Shown here piece by piece: positions 42,804-51,829 of a stretch of DNA of 64,000 bases. Position 1 is the stretch's first letter; the number at the start of each line of letters is the position of its first letter. The DNA comes from an uncultured Lachnospiraceae bacterium (lineage in GTDB: Bacteria > Bacillota > Clostridia > Lachnospirales > Lachnospiraceae). A model generated the notes under the pieces. It did not search any database and was not told the DNA's origin. It saw only the letters and a program-made list of their open reading frames with translations. The stretch spans positions 1-64,000 of the forward strand of contig CADADA010000007.1 of assembly GCA_902786515.1 (NCBI GenBank), read 5' to 3'. A program made the position numbers and the translations under genes.

Positions 42804-45746
42804 ATGGCAGAATTAGAATCAGTATTAGAAAAAAGACTAATAGAGAAATTATGTAGCGGCGAATCGCAGTGGACATATCGGGAAGATATAAGAACAGAAG
42901 AAGATTTGTGGAAAAATTTCAAATACATACTTGAGCAGAATAACAAAGCAAAATTAGACGATACACCGCTTAGTGAATCCGAATTTGCAAAAATAAAAAA
43001 TGACCTGTCACACGCATCATTCTATGATGCGGCAAAATGGCTTGTAGGTGAAAATGGAAAAGTATATGTTCATGTCCAAAGAGGAAACGAGACATTACAT
43101 CTTGTAGTCATGAACAACGAACACATAGCTGGTGGTTCAAGCGTTTATGAAGTTATAAATCAATATCAGGCATTTAAAACTGAGGAAGCGGACAGCAGGG
43201 ACAGAAGATTTGACGTAACACTGTTAATAAATGGGATTCCGATGATACATATAGAGTTAAAAAATAAATCAAATACATATGTTGATGGATTCAATCAGAT
43301 AAAAAAATATATAGCTGAAGGAAAATTCCACGGAATATTTTCAAACGTTCAGATGTTTGTAGTCAGTAATGAGGTAGATACAAAGTATTTTTCAGCGGCA
43401 AGAGATACGGAGCTCAATAAAAAATTTCTTACAGGATGGCTTAATGATGAGAATAAACCTGTACATAACTACATAGATTTTGCAGAGCAGGTACTTCACA
43501 TCCCGCAGGCACATGAGATGGTTACAAAATATACGGTTCTTGATAATGACAAAAAGAAGTTGCTTATACTAAGACCATATCAGATTCATGCAATTGAGGC
43601 TATGAGAAATGCATCTAAGAGAGGAAAGTCAGGTTATATCTGGCATACAACCGGTTCCGGCAAAACCATGACGTCATATAAAGCAACACGTAACCTGCTT
43701 ATGGATATACCTTCGTTAGAAAAGACTGTATTTCTGATAGATAGAAAAGACCTTGATTTGCAGACAAAAGAAGCATTTCAGTCATATGCAGATAATGACA
43801 CCATAGATGTTGACGATACAGAGAATGTTGGAAGTCTTATCAAGCGTCTTGCAGACGGGAACAGGCAGATGATTGTAACAACCAGACAAAAAATGCAGGT
43901 CATGATTAATCGCAGATTAAAGGAAGGAACAAAGGAATATGAAAAGATAAAAGCACTAAAGGTCGCATTTGTCGTAGACGAATGTCATAGAGCCGTAACG
44001 CCTCAGACTAAGAGAGAGATAGAGAGATTTTTTAACAATTCGCTGTGGTTTGGTTTCACCGGAACTCCGATTTTTGACCAGAACAGCTATGAACAAAAGG
44101 GAGATCTGGCACAGACGACAGAAGAATTATATGGACCGGAACTTCACAGTTATACTATCAAAGAGGCAATACACGATGGTGCAGTATTAGGGTTCAATGT
44201 GGAAAATCTCGGACCCAAAGATATTAAGTCAGATGAGGAGGAAGCATATTATCACAGTGAAAAACATATGCGAAACGTGCTTGATGTAATATTAAATCAT
44301 TCACCTTCAAAGTTTGGGATGCAAAAAGGAAAAGGCGAAACATATGAGGCGATGCTCACAGTAGAATCAATTGACATGGCAAAACGGTATTATGATTTGA
44401 TATTAAAGATAAAGGCAGGCGAAGACGAATTAAAGATAAATGAGGAGATAAAAAAGTCACTGCCTGATTTTCCTAAGGTAGCAATCACTTTTTCGGTTAC
44501 TGAAAATGAAGACGATTCACTGACAAATCAGGATGCAATGAAGAGATACCTAAAATACTATAATGGCATGTTTGGAACAACATATAAGATAGACGGGTTA
44601 AGCGGATATAATGGCAACCTTAATGACAGACTTGCAAGGAAAGAAAAGAAATATCTTAACAGAGAGCAGCAGATAGATTTGGTGATTGTGGTAGACAGAC
44701 TGCTTACAGGATTTGATGCACCTTGCCTGTCAACGTTATTTATAGATAGACCACCGATGAGTCCGCAAGGATTAATTCAGGCATTTTCAAGAACAAACCG
44801 GCTCTTTGATACTTATAAAGAATACGGGCAGATAGTTACATTCCGTTCACCTAAGGAGTACAAAGAAAAGATAAATGAGGCATTGGTGCTATACTCAAAA
44901 GGCGGATATGGAAAGGCACTTGCTGAAAATTGGGATACGGTACTTGAAAATTTCAAGTTGTCCCTTAAAACAATCAGAACTTTTGCACCGACGCCTGAAG
45001 ATGCATTAAATCTTTCAAAGGAAAAGATGAAGACATTTGTTAAGTTGTTTAGAAATCTGGATCACGATTTTGCTCATTTAAAATCATTTTCAACATATAG
45101 TCCGAAGGTGATAGAAGAACTGAATTTTTCACAGGAAGAATATGAGGACTATGCTGCTGTTTATAAAAATATAGTAGAAATGCTAAAAAAGGATAAGCCG
45201 GACGATGAAGATGATGTGGTTGTGATAGAAGACTATGATTTAGTTGCATACAACAAATTTAAAATCGATTTTGCTTATATAATCAATCTTATACAGGGAT
45301 TGATTGAGCTTTCGGAATCAGAAATGAAGCTGGATGTAAAAATTTCACAGGTCAGAGAAATCGTAAAAGAATATGCAAAAGACAATCCGCAGTTAAGCAG
45401 CATGCTTATGCAGATACTAGATGAGATTGAAGAAGACAGGAGCAGGTTCGAGGGAAAAGATATAGCTGAAATTATAAGAGAGATGCGCTATACAGCTATT
45501 GACAGGAAAATAGAAAAATTCGCAATCAAATGGTTTGTGAAATTTGAAAATGTCAGATATGAGGTATTTAATTATAAGGATGGAGAGCTTGCCAATGAAA
45601 GCAAACTAAAAGAAAGTGCTGATTATACGGCATATAAAAATGCAACGGAAAATCCACTTCCCAAATTCAAATTTAACGGAGAACTAATACGGGATTTCAA
45701 AGAAGAATTAATGCCGGTTGTTTTACCGCTGTTGTGGAAAGAATAA
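42804..45746 (+). CDS. hsdR: Type I restriction endonuclease subunit HsdR
   Basis: The 980-residue motor-nuclease has an N-terminal PD-(D/E)XK domain (D137 in FDVTLLI and E151-x-K153 in IELKNK), followed by an SF2 helicase core with Walker A GSGKT (284-288), DECH at 392-395, GFTGTPIF, and a motif VI region (LIQAFSRTNR). It translocates DNA when unmethylated sites are bound by HsdMS and cuts when motors collide. The gene is separated from hsdMS by the ART/NADAR cassette, the hairpin array and the silent hsdS. GAAAGGA precedes the ATG. The C-terminal helical region would bind HsdM. Confidence 0.95.
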   Translation: MAELESVLEKRLIEKLCSGESQWTYREDIRTEEDLWKNFKYILEQNNKAKLDDTPLSESEFAKIKNDLSHASFYDAAKWLVGENGKVYVHVQRGNETLHLVVMNNEHIAGGSSVYEVINQYQAFKTEEADSRDRRFDVTLLINGIPMIHIELKNKSNTYVDGFNQIKKYIAEGKFHGIFSNVQMFVVSNEVDTKYFSAARDTELNKKFLTGWLNDENKPVHNYIDFAEQVLHIPQAHEMVTKYTVLDNDKKKLLILRPYQIHAIEAMRNASKRGKSGYIWHTTGSGKTMTSYKATRNLLMDIPSLEKTVFLIDRKDLDLQTKEAFQSYADNDTIDVDDTENVGSLIKRLADGNRQMIVTTRQKMQVMINRRLKEGTKEYEKIKALKVAFVVDECHRAVTPQTKREIERFFNNSLWFGFTGTPIFDQNSYEQKGDLAQTTEELYGPELHSYTIKEAIHDGAVLGFNVENLGPKDIKSDEEEAYYHSEKHMRNVLDVILNHSPSKFGMQKGKGETYEAMLTVESIDMAKRYYDLILKIKAGEDELKINEEIKKSLPDFPKVAITFSVTENEDDSLTNQDAMKRYLKYYNGMFGTTYKIDGLSGYNGNLNDRLARKEKKYLNREQQIDLVIVVDRLLTGFDAPCLSTLFIDRPPMSPQGLIQAFSRTNRLFDTYKEYGQIVTFRSPKEYKEKINEALVLYSKGGYGKALAENWDTVLENFKLSLKTIRTFAPTPEDALNLSKEKMKTFVKLFRNLDHDFAHLKSFSTYSPKVIEELNFSQEEYEDYAAVYKNIVEMLKKDKPDDEDDVVVIEDYDLVAYNKFKIDFAYIINLIQGLIELSESEMKLDVKISQVREIVKEYAKDNPQLSSMLMQILDEIEEDRSRFEGKDIAEIIREMRYTAIDRKIEKFAIKWFVKFENVRYEVFNYKDGELANESKLKESADYTAYKNATENPLPKFKFNGELIRDFKEELMPVVLPLLWKE

Positions 45747-45753
45747 AAAATGC

Positions 45754-45781
45754 TTGCAATTCAAATAAAAAATGATATACT
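45754..45781 (+). promoter_or_regulatory. Promoter of thrS
   Basis: TTGCAA at 45754-45759 and TATACT at 45776-45781 are spaced by 16 bases, directly before the T-box leader. Confidence 0.6.
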
Positions 45782-45805
45782 AAAAACAGATACAAAGATA
45801 AAACG

Positions 45806-46033
45806 ATGACGAGACGAGTAGTCAGTGCAGAAGGTTACAGAGAGAAAGAGATAGCTGGAAATCTTTCACCGGAGTATTGATGAAGACCACCTCTGAGTGA
45901 CCCCAATTCGGTCCGTTGACCACGTTACAGTCAAATGAGTGGCACATATGATAAGTCCGTATTTTATGTGCAATCAGGGTGGAACCGCGATAATATCGTC
46001 CCTTGTGGTATATAATACCATAAGGGATTTTTT
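45806..46033 (+). promoter_or_regulatory. T-box leader of thrS
   Basis: The leader contains the invariant T-box sequence AGGGTGGAACCGCG (45976-45989), a long Stem I region starting with GACGAGACGAGTAGTC, and a terminator made of TCCCTTGTGGTA (45999-46010) and TACCATAAGGGA (46016-46027) followed by TTTTTT. ACC within GAAGACCACC is a plausible threonine specifier codon. Uncharged tRNA-Thr should stabilise the antiterminator and switch on thrS. Confidence 0.9.
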
Positions 46034-46076
46034 CGTCATAACAGTAAACTATCAAAAATTAGGAGGAATGACAAAA

Positions 46077-48026
46077 ATGAAGATAACATTAAAAGACGGC
46101 TCATTTAAAGAGTACAGCGAAGCAATGTCAGTATATGACATTGCAAAGGACATTAGCGATGGACTTGCGAGAGCAGCATGTGCAGGAGAATTAAATGGAA
46201 AAGTAGTAGACTTAAGAACAATTGTAGAAGAAGACAGCACGCTTAATATACTTACATTCAACGATGAGCAGGGAAAACGGGCATACCGCCACACAGCATC
46301 ACATGTATTGGCAGAAGCGGTAAAGAATGTATTTCCTGAGGCGAAGCTGACAATAGGACCTTCAATAGACGAGGGATTCTACTACGATTTTGATGCAGAG
46401 CCATTTTCAAGGGAAGACTTGGACAAAATCGAAGCAGAGATGAAGAAGATTATAAAGAAAAATGCAAAGCTTGAAAAATTTACTTTGCCAAGAGAAGAAG
46501 CAATCAAATACATGGAAGAAAGAAATGAGCCATACAAAGTAGAACTCATAAAAGACTTACCGGAAGATGCCATTATATCATTCTACAGCCAGGGAGAATT
46601 TACAGACTTGTGTGCAGGACCGCACCTTATGAGCACAGGTGCTATCAAGGCGTTCAAACTTACATCATCATCCATGGCATATTGGAGAGGTGATTCAAAC
46701 AAGGCACAGTTACAGAGAATATACGGAACAGCATTTAATAAAAAAGATGATTTAAAAGCATATCTTGAGCATTTGGAAGATATCAAAAAAAGAGACCACA
46801 ACCGTCTGGGAAGAGAGATGGAATTATTTACAACGGTAGACGTTATAGGCCAGGGCTTACCACTTATCATGCCAAAGGGTGAAATCATGATAAGAACAAT
46901 GCAGAGATGGATAGAAGATGAAGAAGAAAAACGAGGATATGTAAGAACAAAAACTCCATTGATGGCAAAATCAGACCTGTATAAAATATCCGGACACTGG
47001 GATCACTACAAAGAAGGAATGTTCGTACTTGGTGACGAAGAAAAAGACAAAGAAGTATTTGCACTTCGTCCGATGACATGTCCGTTCCAGTACTATGTAT
47101 ACAAGGCAACACAGCATTCTTACAGAGATTTGCCACTCAGATATGGTGAGACATCAACGCTTTTCAGAAACGAAGATTCAGGTGAAATGCATGGACTGAC
47201 AAGAGTACGTCAGTTTACTATTTCAGAGGGACACTTAATCGTGAGACCAGATCAGATGGTAGAAGAATTCAAGGGATGTCTTGCACTTGCAAAGCACTGT
47301 CTTGAAGTACTTGGTGTAGAAGAAGACGTTACTTACCATTTGTCAAAATGGGATCCGGAAAACAGAGAAAAATACATTGGAGAACCGGAAGTATGGGAAG
47401 AGACGGAAGGACATATCCGTGATATCTTAGTAGAGCTTGGTGTTAATTTCACAGAGGACGTGGGAGAAGCAGCGTTCTACGGACCAAAAGTTGATATTAA
47501 TGCGAAAAACGTATATGGAAAAGAAGACACTATGATAACAATACAGTGGGATGCACTCCTTTCAGAGCAGTTTGATATGTATTATATTGACCAGAATGGT
47601 GACAAGGTAAGACCATACATTATCCACAGAACATCAATGGGATGTTACGAGAGAACACTTGCATGGTTGATAGAAAAATACGCAGGATTATTCCCGACAT
47701 GGCTTTGTCCTGAACAGGTAAGAGTACTTCCTATTTCAGAAAAATATGCAGAATATGCTGAGCAGGTTGCCGCCGAATTAAAAGAAAATGGAATTAGATG
47801 TTCAGTAGATAACCGTTCAGAAAAAATAGGATTTAAGATAAGAGAGACAAGATTAGACAGAGTACCTTATATGCTCGTGGTAGGACAGAAAGAAGTTGAG
47901 GAGAAAAAAGTATCAGTAAGAAGTCGTTATCTCGGAGATGAGGGACAGAAGACATTAGATACATTTATAGACGAGATTTGTAAAGAAATCCGTACAAAAG
48001 AGATTCGTAAAATTGAAGTAGAATAA
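46077..48026 (+). CDS. thrS: Threonyl-tRNA synthetase
   Basis: ATG 46077 lies 10 bases after AGGAGG; the longer frame runs through the T-box terminator, and ATG 46068 is too close to the site. The 649-residue class II synthetase has an N-terminal TGS domain (MKITLKDGSFKEYS), the editing domain (HTASHVLAEAV, LCAGPHL), the catalytic core (MTCPFQYYVYK, GEMHGLTRVRQF) and the anticodon-binding domain (WLCPEQVRVLPIS). It charges tRNA-Thr. Expression follows the T-box upstream. Confidence 0.97.
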   Translation: MKITLKDGSFKEYSEAMSVYDIAKDISDGLARAACAGELNGKVVDLRTIVEEDSTLNILTFNDEQGKRAYRHTASHVLAEAVKNVFPEAKLTIGPSIDEGFYYDFDAEPFSREDLDKIEAEMKKIIKKNAKLEKFTLPREEAIKYMEERNEPYKVELIKDLPEDAIISFYSQGEFTDLCAGPHLMSTGAIKAFKLTSSSMAYWRGDSNKAQLQRIYGTAFNKKDDLKAYLEHLEDIKKRDHNRLGREMELFTTVDVIGQGLPLIMPKGEIMIRTMQRWIEDEEEKRGYVRTKTPLMAKSDLYKISGHWDHYKEGMFVLGDEEKDKEVFALRPMTCPFQYYVYKATQHSYRDLPLRYGETSTLFRNEDSGEMHGLTRVRQFTISEGHLIVRPDQMVEEFKGCLALAKHCLEVLGVEEDVTYHLSKWDPENREKYIGEPEVWEETEGHIRDILVELGVNFTEDVGEAAFYGPKVDINAKNVYGKEDTMITIQWDALLSEQFDMYYIDQNGDKVRPYIIHRTSMGCYERTLAWLIEKYAGLFPTWLCPEQVRVLPISEKYAEYAEQVAAELKENGIRCSVDNRSEKIGFKIRETRLDRVPYMLVVGQKEVEEKKVSVRSRYLGDEGQKTLDTFIDEICKEIRTKEIRKIEVE

Positions 48027-48047
48027 ATAAGCAGTGGAGGGCACAAT

Positions 48048-49313
48048 TTGAAAAAGAGTAAAATACTGATAGCAGTTTTCATCGTTGCAATTCTGTATAT
48101 GCTTAATTCTAGCTATGAAGTAAAAGCAGATGAGTCATGGCCATGGGTATACGAGGTAAATCCATATAATTCATACGAAATTGTGATTACCGGTTATGTG
48201 GGAAATGATACAAGCGTTACGGTGCCGGATAGCATAAACGGAATATCTGTTGGCTGTATAAAAGGTGCATTTTATAACAATGATACCATTAAAAGCGTAA
48301 CGATACCTGATACCATACGGAGACTTGAAAGTGTTTACACGAATGAGAATGGTAATTATGTGGTAAAAGGTGCATTTGGTGAGTGCGACAATCTGATAAC
48401 CATAAAAAATGCGCGAGGGATAGAAGCATATGCGGAGAGAACATTTGAAAACTGCAAAAAACTAAAAAATGTAAAGATTTATGGTGGAAGCGAGATACCG
48501 GGAAGAATGTTTTACGGGTGTAAGAGCCTGAAAAATATAAACATACCGGCTAATATCACGAAAATATCCTATTGTGCATTTGAAAAATGCCTTTCGCTCA
48601 GAAAGGTTACAGGAGCAGCTTCAGTTACGACCTGCGAGACAAAAGCATTTTATAACTGCAGAAAGCTTCAAATCGTCAAGCTGGGAAAAATACAGTCCAT
48701 ACCAGAGTATATGTTTTATAACTGTTCCGGCTTAAAAAAGGTAAAAATACCTGATACGGTAATTGATATCCAGAGAGGTGCATTTGCAAAGACAGGACTT
48801 ACATCTGTAAATATTCCGTCTTCCGTACGATATATTGGAGGTGGAATATATGATGTAATATACAAGCTTTGCAATGGTGCATTTGATTCGTGCAAAAACC
48901 TTAAAACGGTAAAAGGTGGAAAAAACGTAAAGATTTACGGCATATGTGCATTTAGAAACTGCACCCGGTTAAAATCAGTATCGCTTGGAAAAGTGACAGT
49001 GTTAAAGAGAGAAATGTTCTCAGGCTGCAAGAGCCTTAAAAGCATAAAGATACCTTCTACAGTCAGGGCTTTTAAGGATAGGACATTTTACGGATGTACA
49101 GGTTTAAAAAAAGTGAAACTTCCAAAAAAGACGATAGAGATTGGAAAGCAGACATTTGGAAAATGTACGTCACTTAAGAGTATGCTGATACCTAAAACGG
49201 TTGAAGAAATATATACCGATTCCGTAGACGATGGAGTTAAGTTAAAACTATATAATGGCTCGTATGCGGCAAAAGTGCTGCAAAACAGAGAAAATATAGT
49301 TATAATACAGTGA
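48048..49313 (+). CDS. Secreted BspA-type leucine-rich-repeat protein
   Basis: It starts with TTG 48048, with GTGGAGGG upstream. The 421-residue product has a Sec signal peptide and about twelve LRR_5/BspA repeats (F.NCKKLKNVKI..GSEIPGRMFYGC-type), ending with a short tail. There is no membrane anchor or LPXTG. BspA-type proteins are surface or secreted and in other species bind host or bacterial proteins. The start of the next gene overlaps the end of this one. Confidence 0.85.
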   Translation: MKKSKILIAVFIVAILYMLNSSYEVKADESWPWVYEVNPYNSYEIVITGYVGNDTSVTVPDSINGISVGCIKGAFYNNDTIKSVTIPDTIRRLESVYTNENGNYVVKGAFGECDNLITIKNARGIEAYAERTFENCKKLKNVKIYGGSEIPGRMFYGCKSLKNINIPANITKISYCAFEKCLSLRKVTGAASVTTCETKAFYNCRKLQIVKLGKIQSIPEYMFYNCSGLKKVKIPDTVIDIQRGAFAKTGLTSVNIPSSVRYIGGGIYDVIYKLCNGAFDSCKNLKTVKGGKNVKIYGICAFRNCTRLKSVSLGKVTVLKREMFSGCKSLKSIKIPSTVRAFKDRTFYGCTGLKKVKLPKKTIEIGKQTFGKCTSLKSMLIPKTVEEIYTDSVDDGVKLKLYNGSYAAKVLQNRENIVIIQ

Positions 49314-49321
49314 AAGGTATG

Positions 49322-50314
49322 ATGATAATGGAATTAAGGAAAATGCTGTCAGGTATTCTAAGCCTGCTAATGCTGATGACCACTACGGTGTCGGCAGATG
49401 TTTCAGCTCCAAAGATAACTGGTAACGGTGTGAAGTATTCCTATGTTTCATATGGCAGTTATCCTCAGACAGAGGTGGTATGTTCAAGCGACAAAGACAG
49501 GATACAGGAATTAAAAAACTTAAGTGAGAGCTATGGAATAAAATATAAAGCTGTCAGTAAAAAAACATGGAATAAGATAAAAAAAGCAAAATACAATTCT
49601 AACGGAGATGCAAAGGTTTCAGGTGTCAAATACAGGAGAATCTGCAAGACAGATGCAACTGAAAGCTATGATGCATGGCAGATGTATCCGTGGCACGACG
49701 ACACGACATATCACTATTTCCGGTATGATGACATCAAATGGAGAGTATTGCAGATTAAAAATAATAAAGCGTTGCTTTTATCGGAGTACGCACTTGATGA
49801 TGAAAAATATAATGATACATGGTCATCAGTAATGTGGAACATCAAGTGGGGTAACAGCACAATCAGAAGTTTCCTGAATGGATATGCTGCGAGCAAAAAT
49901 GCATGTAAAACAGACTACAGAAAAAATAACTTCATAGATACGGCATTTACCTCGAAAGAGCAGAAAAAACTTGTTGGCAAAAAAATAGGAACAAAAGTAA
50001 AAGACAAAGTATTCCTGCTGTCAATACATGATGTATATAATACAGAAGCAGCGACGGCCATGGGATTTTCATCCGGCGACGGATATGATGTGAACAGACA
50101 GTGTAAATGTACAACCTATGCGTTTGCAAAGGGCATATATAATACAGGAACAGTATGGTGGTGGCTGCAGTCACCGGATTACTATAGCGATACCTCTTAC
50201 CGTGTGTTATATGGAGGAGAAATCGACAGGGACGGAACAAATACAAATGATGATTCCGGTGCGTTAAGACCGGCAATATTAATCAGTACAAATACATTAA
50301 AAAAATTAAAATAA
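49322..50314 (+). CDS. Secreted DUF6273-type protein
   Basis: Several starts are possible (GTG 49310, ATG 49319, 49322, 49328); AAAGG at 49313-49317 fits the last three. The product of about 330 residues has a signal peptide (cut near VSA-DV). The sequence SYGSYPQTEV, IKWRVLQIKNNKALLLSEYALD, WGNSTIRSFLN, and the C-terminal WWWLQSPD...GALRPAILI match DUF6273, a lectin-like, formylglycine-enzyme-related fold widespread in Lachnospiraceae secreted proteins. Role unknown; it pairs with the BspA protein. Confidence 0.8.
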   Translation: MIMELRKMLSGILSLLMLMTTTVSADVSAPKITGNGVKYSYVSYGSYPQTEVVCSSDKDRIQELKNLSESYGIKYKAVSKKTWNKIKKAKYNSNGDAKVSGVKYRRICKTDATESYDAWQMYPWHDDTTYHYFRYDDIKWRVLQIKNNKALLLSEYALDDEKYNDTWSSVMWNIKWGNSTIRSFLNGYAASKNACKTDYRKNNFIDTAFTSKEQKKLVGKKIGTKVKDKVFLLSIHDVYNTEAATAMGFSSGDGYDVNRQCKCTTYAFAKGIYNTGTVWWWLQSPDYYSDTSYRVLYGGEIDRDGTNTNDDSGALRPAILISTNTLKKLK

Positions 50315-50317
50315 CAA

Positions 50318-50341
50318 AAACGCGGTCATATAACCGCGTTT
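50318..50341. terminator. Intrinsic terminator after the DUF6273 gene
   Basis: AAACGCGGT (50318-50326) pairs with ACCGCGTTT (50333-50341) around a short loop, immediately after the stop codon. Confidence 0.75.
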
Positions 50342-50344
50342 CTG

Positions 50345-50372
50345 TTGACATTTTAGATTCTTTGAGTATAAT
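50345..50372 (+). promoter_or_regulatory. Promoter of the mqsR-type toxin-antitoxin operon
   Basis: A perfect TTGACA (50345-50350) and perfect TATAAT (50367-50372) are spaced by 16 bases, 24 bases before the GTG start. Such a strong promoter suits tight autorepression by the HTH antitoxin. Confidence 0.85.
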
Positions 50373-50395
50373 ATATTGTATATGGGGGTGGATAT

Positions 50396-50740
50396 GTGAT
50401 AAATAAGGCAAGTAAGTTGGAAATTGCAACATATCTTAATAATGTAAAGAAATTGCTGTCCGCGGGAAAATATGTTTTTGTTCCCAGAAGAAAAAACATG
50501 CAGGCATTAGCGCAATATGGTCTTACTATTGCAGATGCAAAGGAAGAGATTTTAGGGCTTGCTGTTTGTGATTACTATAAAGGCCCTAAGCAGGATTTTG
50601 ATTCTAATCGTCCGGGAGACATTTGGGAATTCAAAAAGAATGTCGATGGCATACAATTTTACGTAAAAGTAAAAATTGTGAAAGAAAATGGAGATTATGT
50701 TTTGAAATGCATTGGATTTCATGAGGATGATTTTGCTTAG
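50396..50740 (+). CDS. MqsR-family mRNA interferase toxin
   Basis: GTG 50396 follows GGGGGTGG. The 114-residue protein fits the MqsR family: LNNVKKLLSAGKYVFV, ILGLAVCDYYKGPKQDFD, GDIWEFKKNVDGIQFYVKVKIV. MqsR is a RelE/YoeB-like ribosome-independent RNase in E. coli. It is the first gene of a two-gene operon with an HTH antitoxin 16 bases downstream. As with many type II systems, transcription would be repressed by antitoxin. The order toxin-antitoxin is the same as for mqsRA. Confidence 0.82.
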   Translation: MINKASKLEIATYLNNVKKLLSAGKYVFVPRRKNMQALAQYGLTIADAKEEILGLAVCDYYKGPKQDFDSNRPGDIWEFKKNVDGIQFYVKVKIVKENGDYVLKCIGFHEDDFA

Positions 50741-50756
50741 AAAAGGAGGCGCGCTT

Positions 50757-51761
50757 ATGCGAAATTATTGTGAAGAATGTGGAAGAGAAGTCGAGACTAA
50801 AGTAGTTACAAAGAAAGAAATCTTTGAGGTATGTGGTGAACCTGTCGAAGTAGATGCACGGGTATTAGTTTGTGCTGAGTGTGGAGAAGAATTATATTGT
50901 GAAGAATTTGATAACGCAACTCTTATTGATGCTTATAACGAATATCGTAGAAGACATAAACTTTTGTTACCCGAAGAGATTAAGAAGATAAGAGAACAGT
51001 ATGGATTAAGCCAGAGAAGTTTTGCTAAGCTCTTGAATTGGGGAGACAAAACTATCTGTCGTTATGAGAACGGTTCTATTCAGGATAAGGCTCATAATAG
51101 CCTGCTGTTATTCTTGCGTGAGCCGGAAAATATGCGGGCATATCTTACAGATAATGAAATAGTTCTTGATGAAAGACAGAAGTTAAAACTGTTAGATACT
51201 GTAGAAAGATTGGAAAAGGATACAGAATTCCGGGTTGGCAGTAGATTTTTCGATTTGTTTTTCTCAAGGATTCCGTGTGAAGAAAATGGGTTCAAAGGAT
51301 TTGATTATGAGAAACTTTGTGCAATGGTTCTGTTTTTCTCACAGAAAAGTCCCGAGCTGTTAAAAACAAAGCTGATGAAGTTACTTAACTATTCGGATAT
51401 GATATACTACAAAGAAAATGGTATATCCATGTCAGGTTTAAAGTATGCACATCTTCCTTATGGACCTGTACCGGATAATTTTGATATGATTCTTGGTAAA
51501 ATGGCAGCCGATCATATTGCTCATATTGAGGTGTTATATGAAGGGGGGTATGAGAAGCATCAGGTTATACCTGAATGTGATATACCCGAGGGTATATTAT
51601 CTGGGGCAGAAATTGATGTGCTTAATCGCATATATGAAAAATTCAAGAATTTTGGTTCTGTTGAGATATCTGATTATTCACATAACGAAACAGGATATAA
51701 AGCTACAAAAACAGGAGAAATCATTTCTTATTCTTACGCGATGGACATTGAATTGAATTGA
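50757..51761 (+). CDS. MqsA-like HTH antitoxin with C-terminal Panacea domain
   Basis: ATG 50757 follows AGGAGG. The 334-residue protein has a zinc-finger (CEECGREVE and CAECGEELYC), an Xre-type HTH (IKKIREQYGLSQRSFAKLLNWGDKTICRYENG), both as in MqsA, then a C-terminal ~150-residue SocA/DUF4065 Panacea domain (LCAMVLFFSQKSPELLKTKLMKLLNYSDMIYYKENG, YAHLPYGPVPDNF). Panacea is known as a widespread antitoxin domain that neutralises unrelated toxins. The fusion probably binds DNA by the N-terminus and its toxin by the C-terminus, unlike classical MqsA. Confidence 0.85.
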   Translation: MRNYCEECGREVETKVVTKKEIFEVCGEPVEVDARVLVCAECGEELYCEEFDNATLIDAYNEYRRRHKLLLPEEIKKIREQYGLSQRSFAKLLNWGDKTICRYENGSIQDKAHNSLLLFLREPENMRAYLTDNEIVLDERQKLKLLDTVERLEKDTEFRVGSRFFDLFFSRIPCEENGFKGFDYEKLCAMVLFFSQKSPELLKTKLMKLLNYSDMIYYKENGISMSGLKYAHLPYGPVPDNFDMILGKMAADHIAHIEVLYEGGYEKHQVIPECDIPEGILSGAEIDVLNRIYEKFKNFGSVEISDYSHNETGYKATKTGEIISYSYAMDIELN

Positions 51762-51766
51762 AAAAA

Positions 51767-51814
51767 AATGAGGCTGCGTACTAACGATTTTTATCGTTAA
51801 ACGAAAGCCTCATT
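51767..51814. terminator. Bidirectional terminator between antitoxin and ABC permease
   Basis: AATGAGGCT (51767-51775) pairs with AGCCTCATT (51806-51814), with an inner TAACGAT/ATCGTTA stem. A and T runs flank it on each strand. It lies between convergent genes. Confidence 0.8.
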
Positions 51815-51829
51815 AATGGTTAGAATATT

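Noticed and set aside
45939..46076. Upstream extension of ThrS into the T-box terminator
   Set aside because: The frame is open only by chance; AGGAGG and the TGS domain place the start at 46,077.
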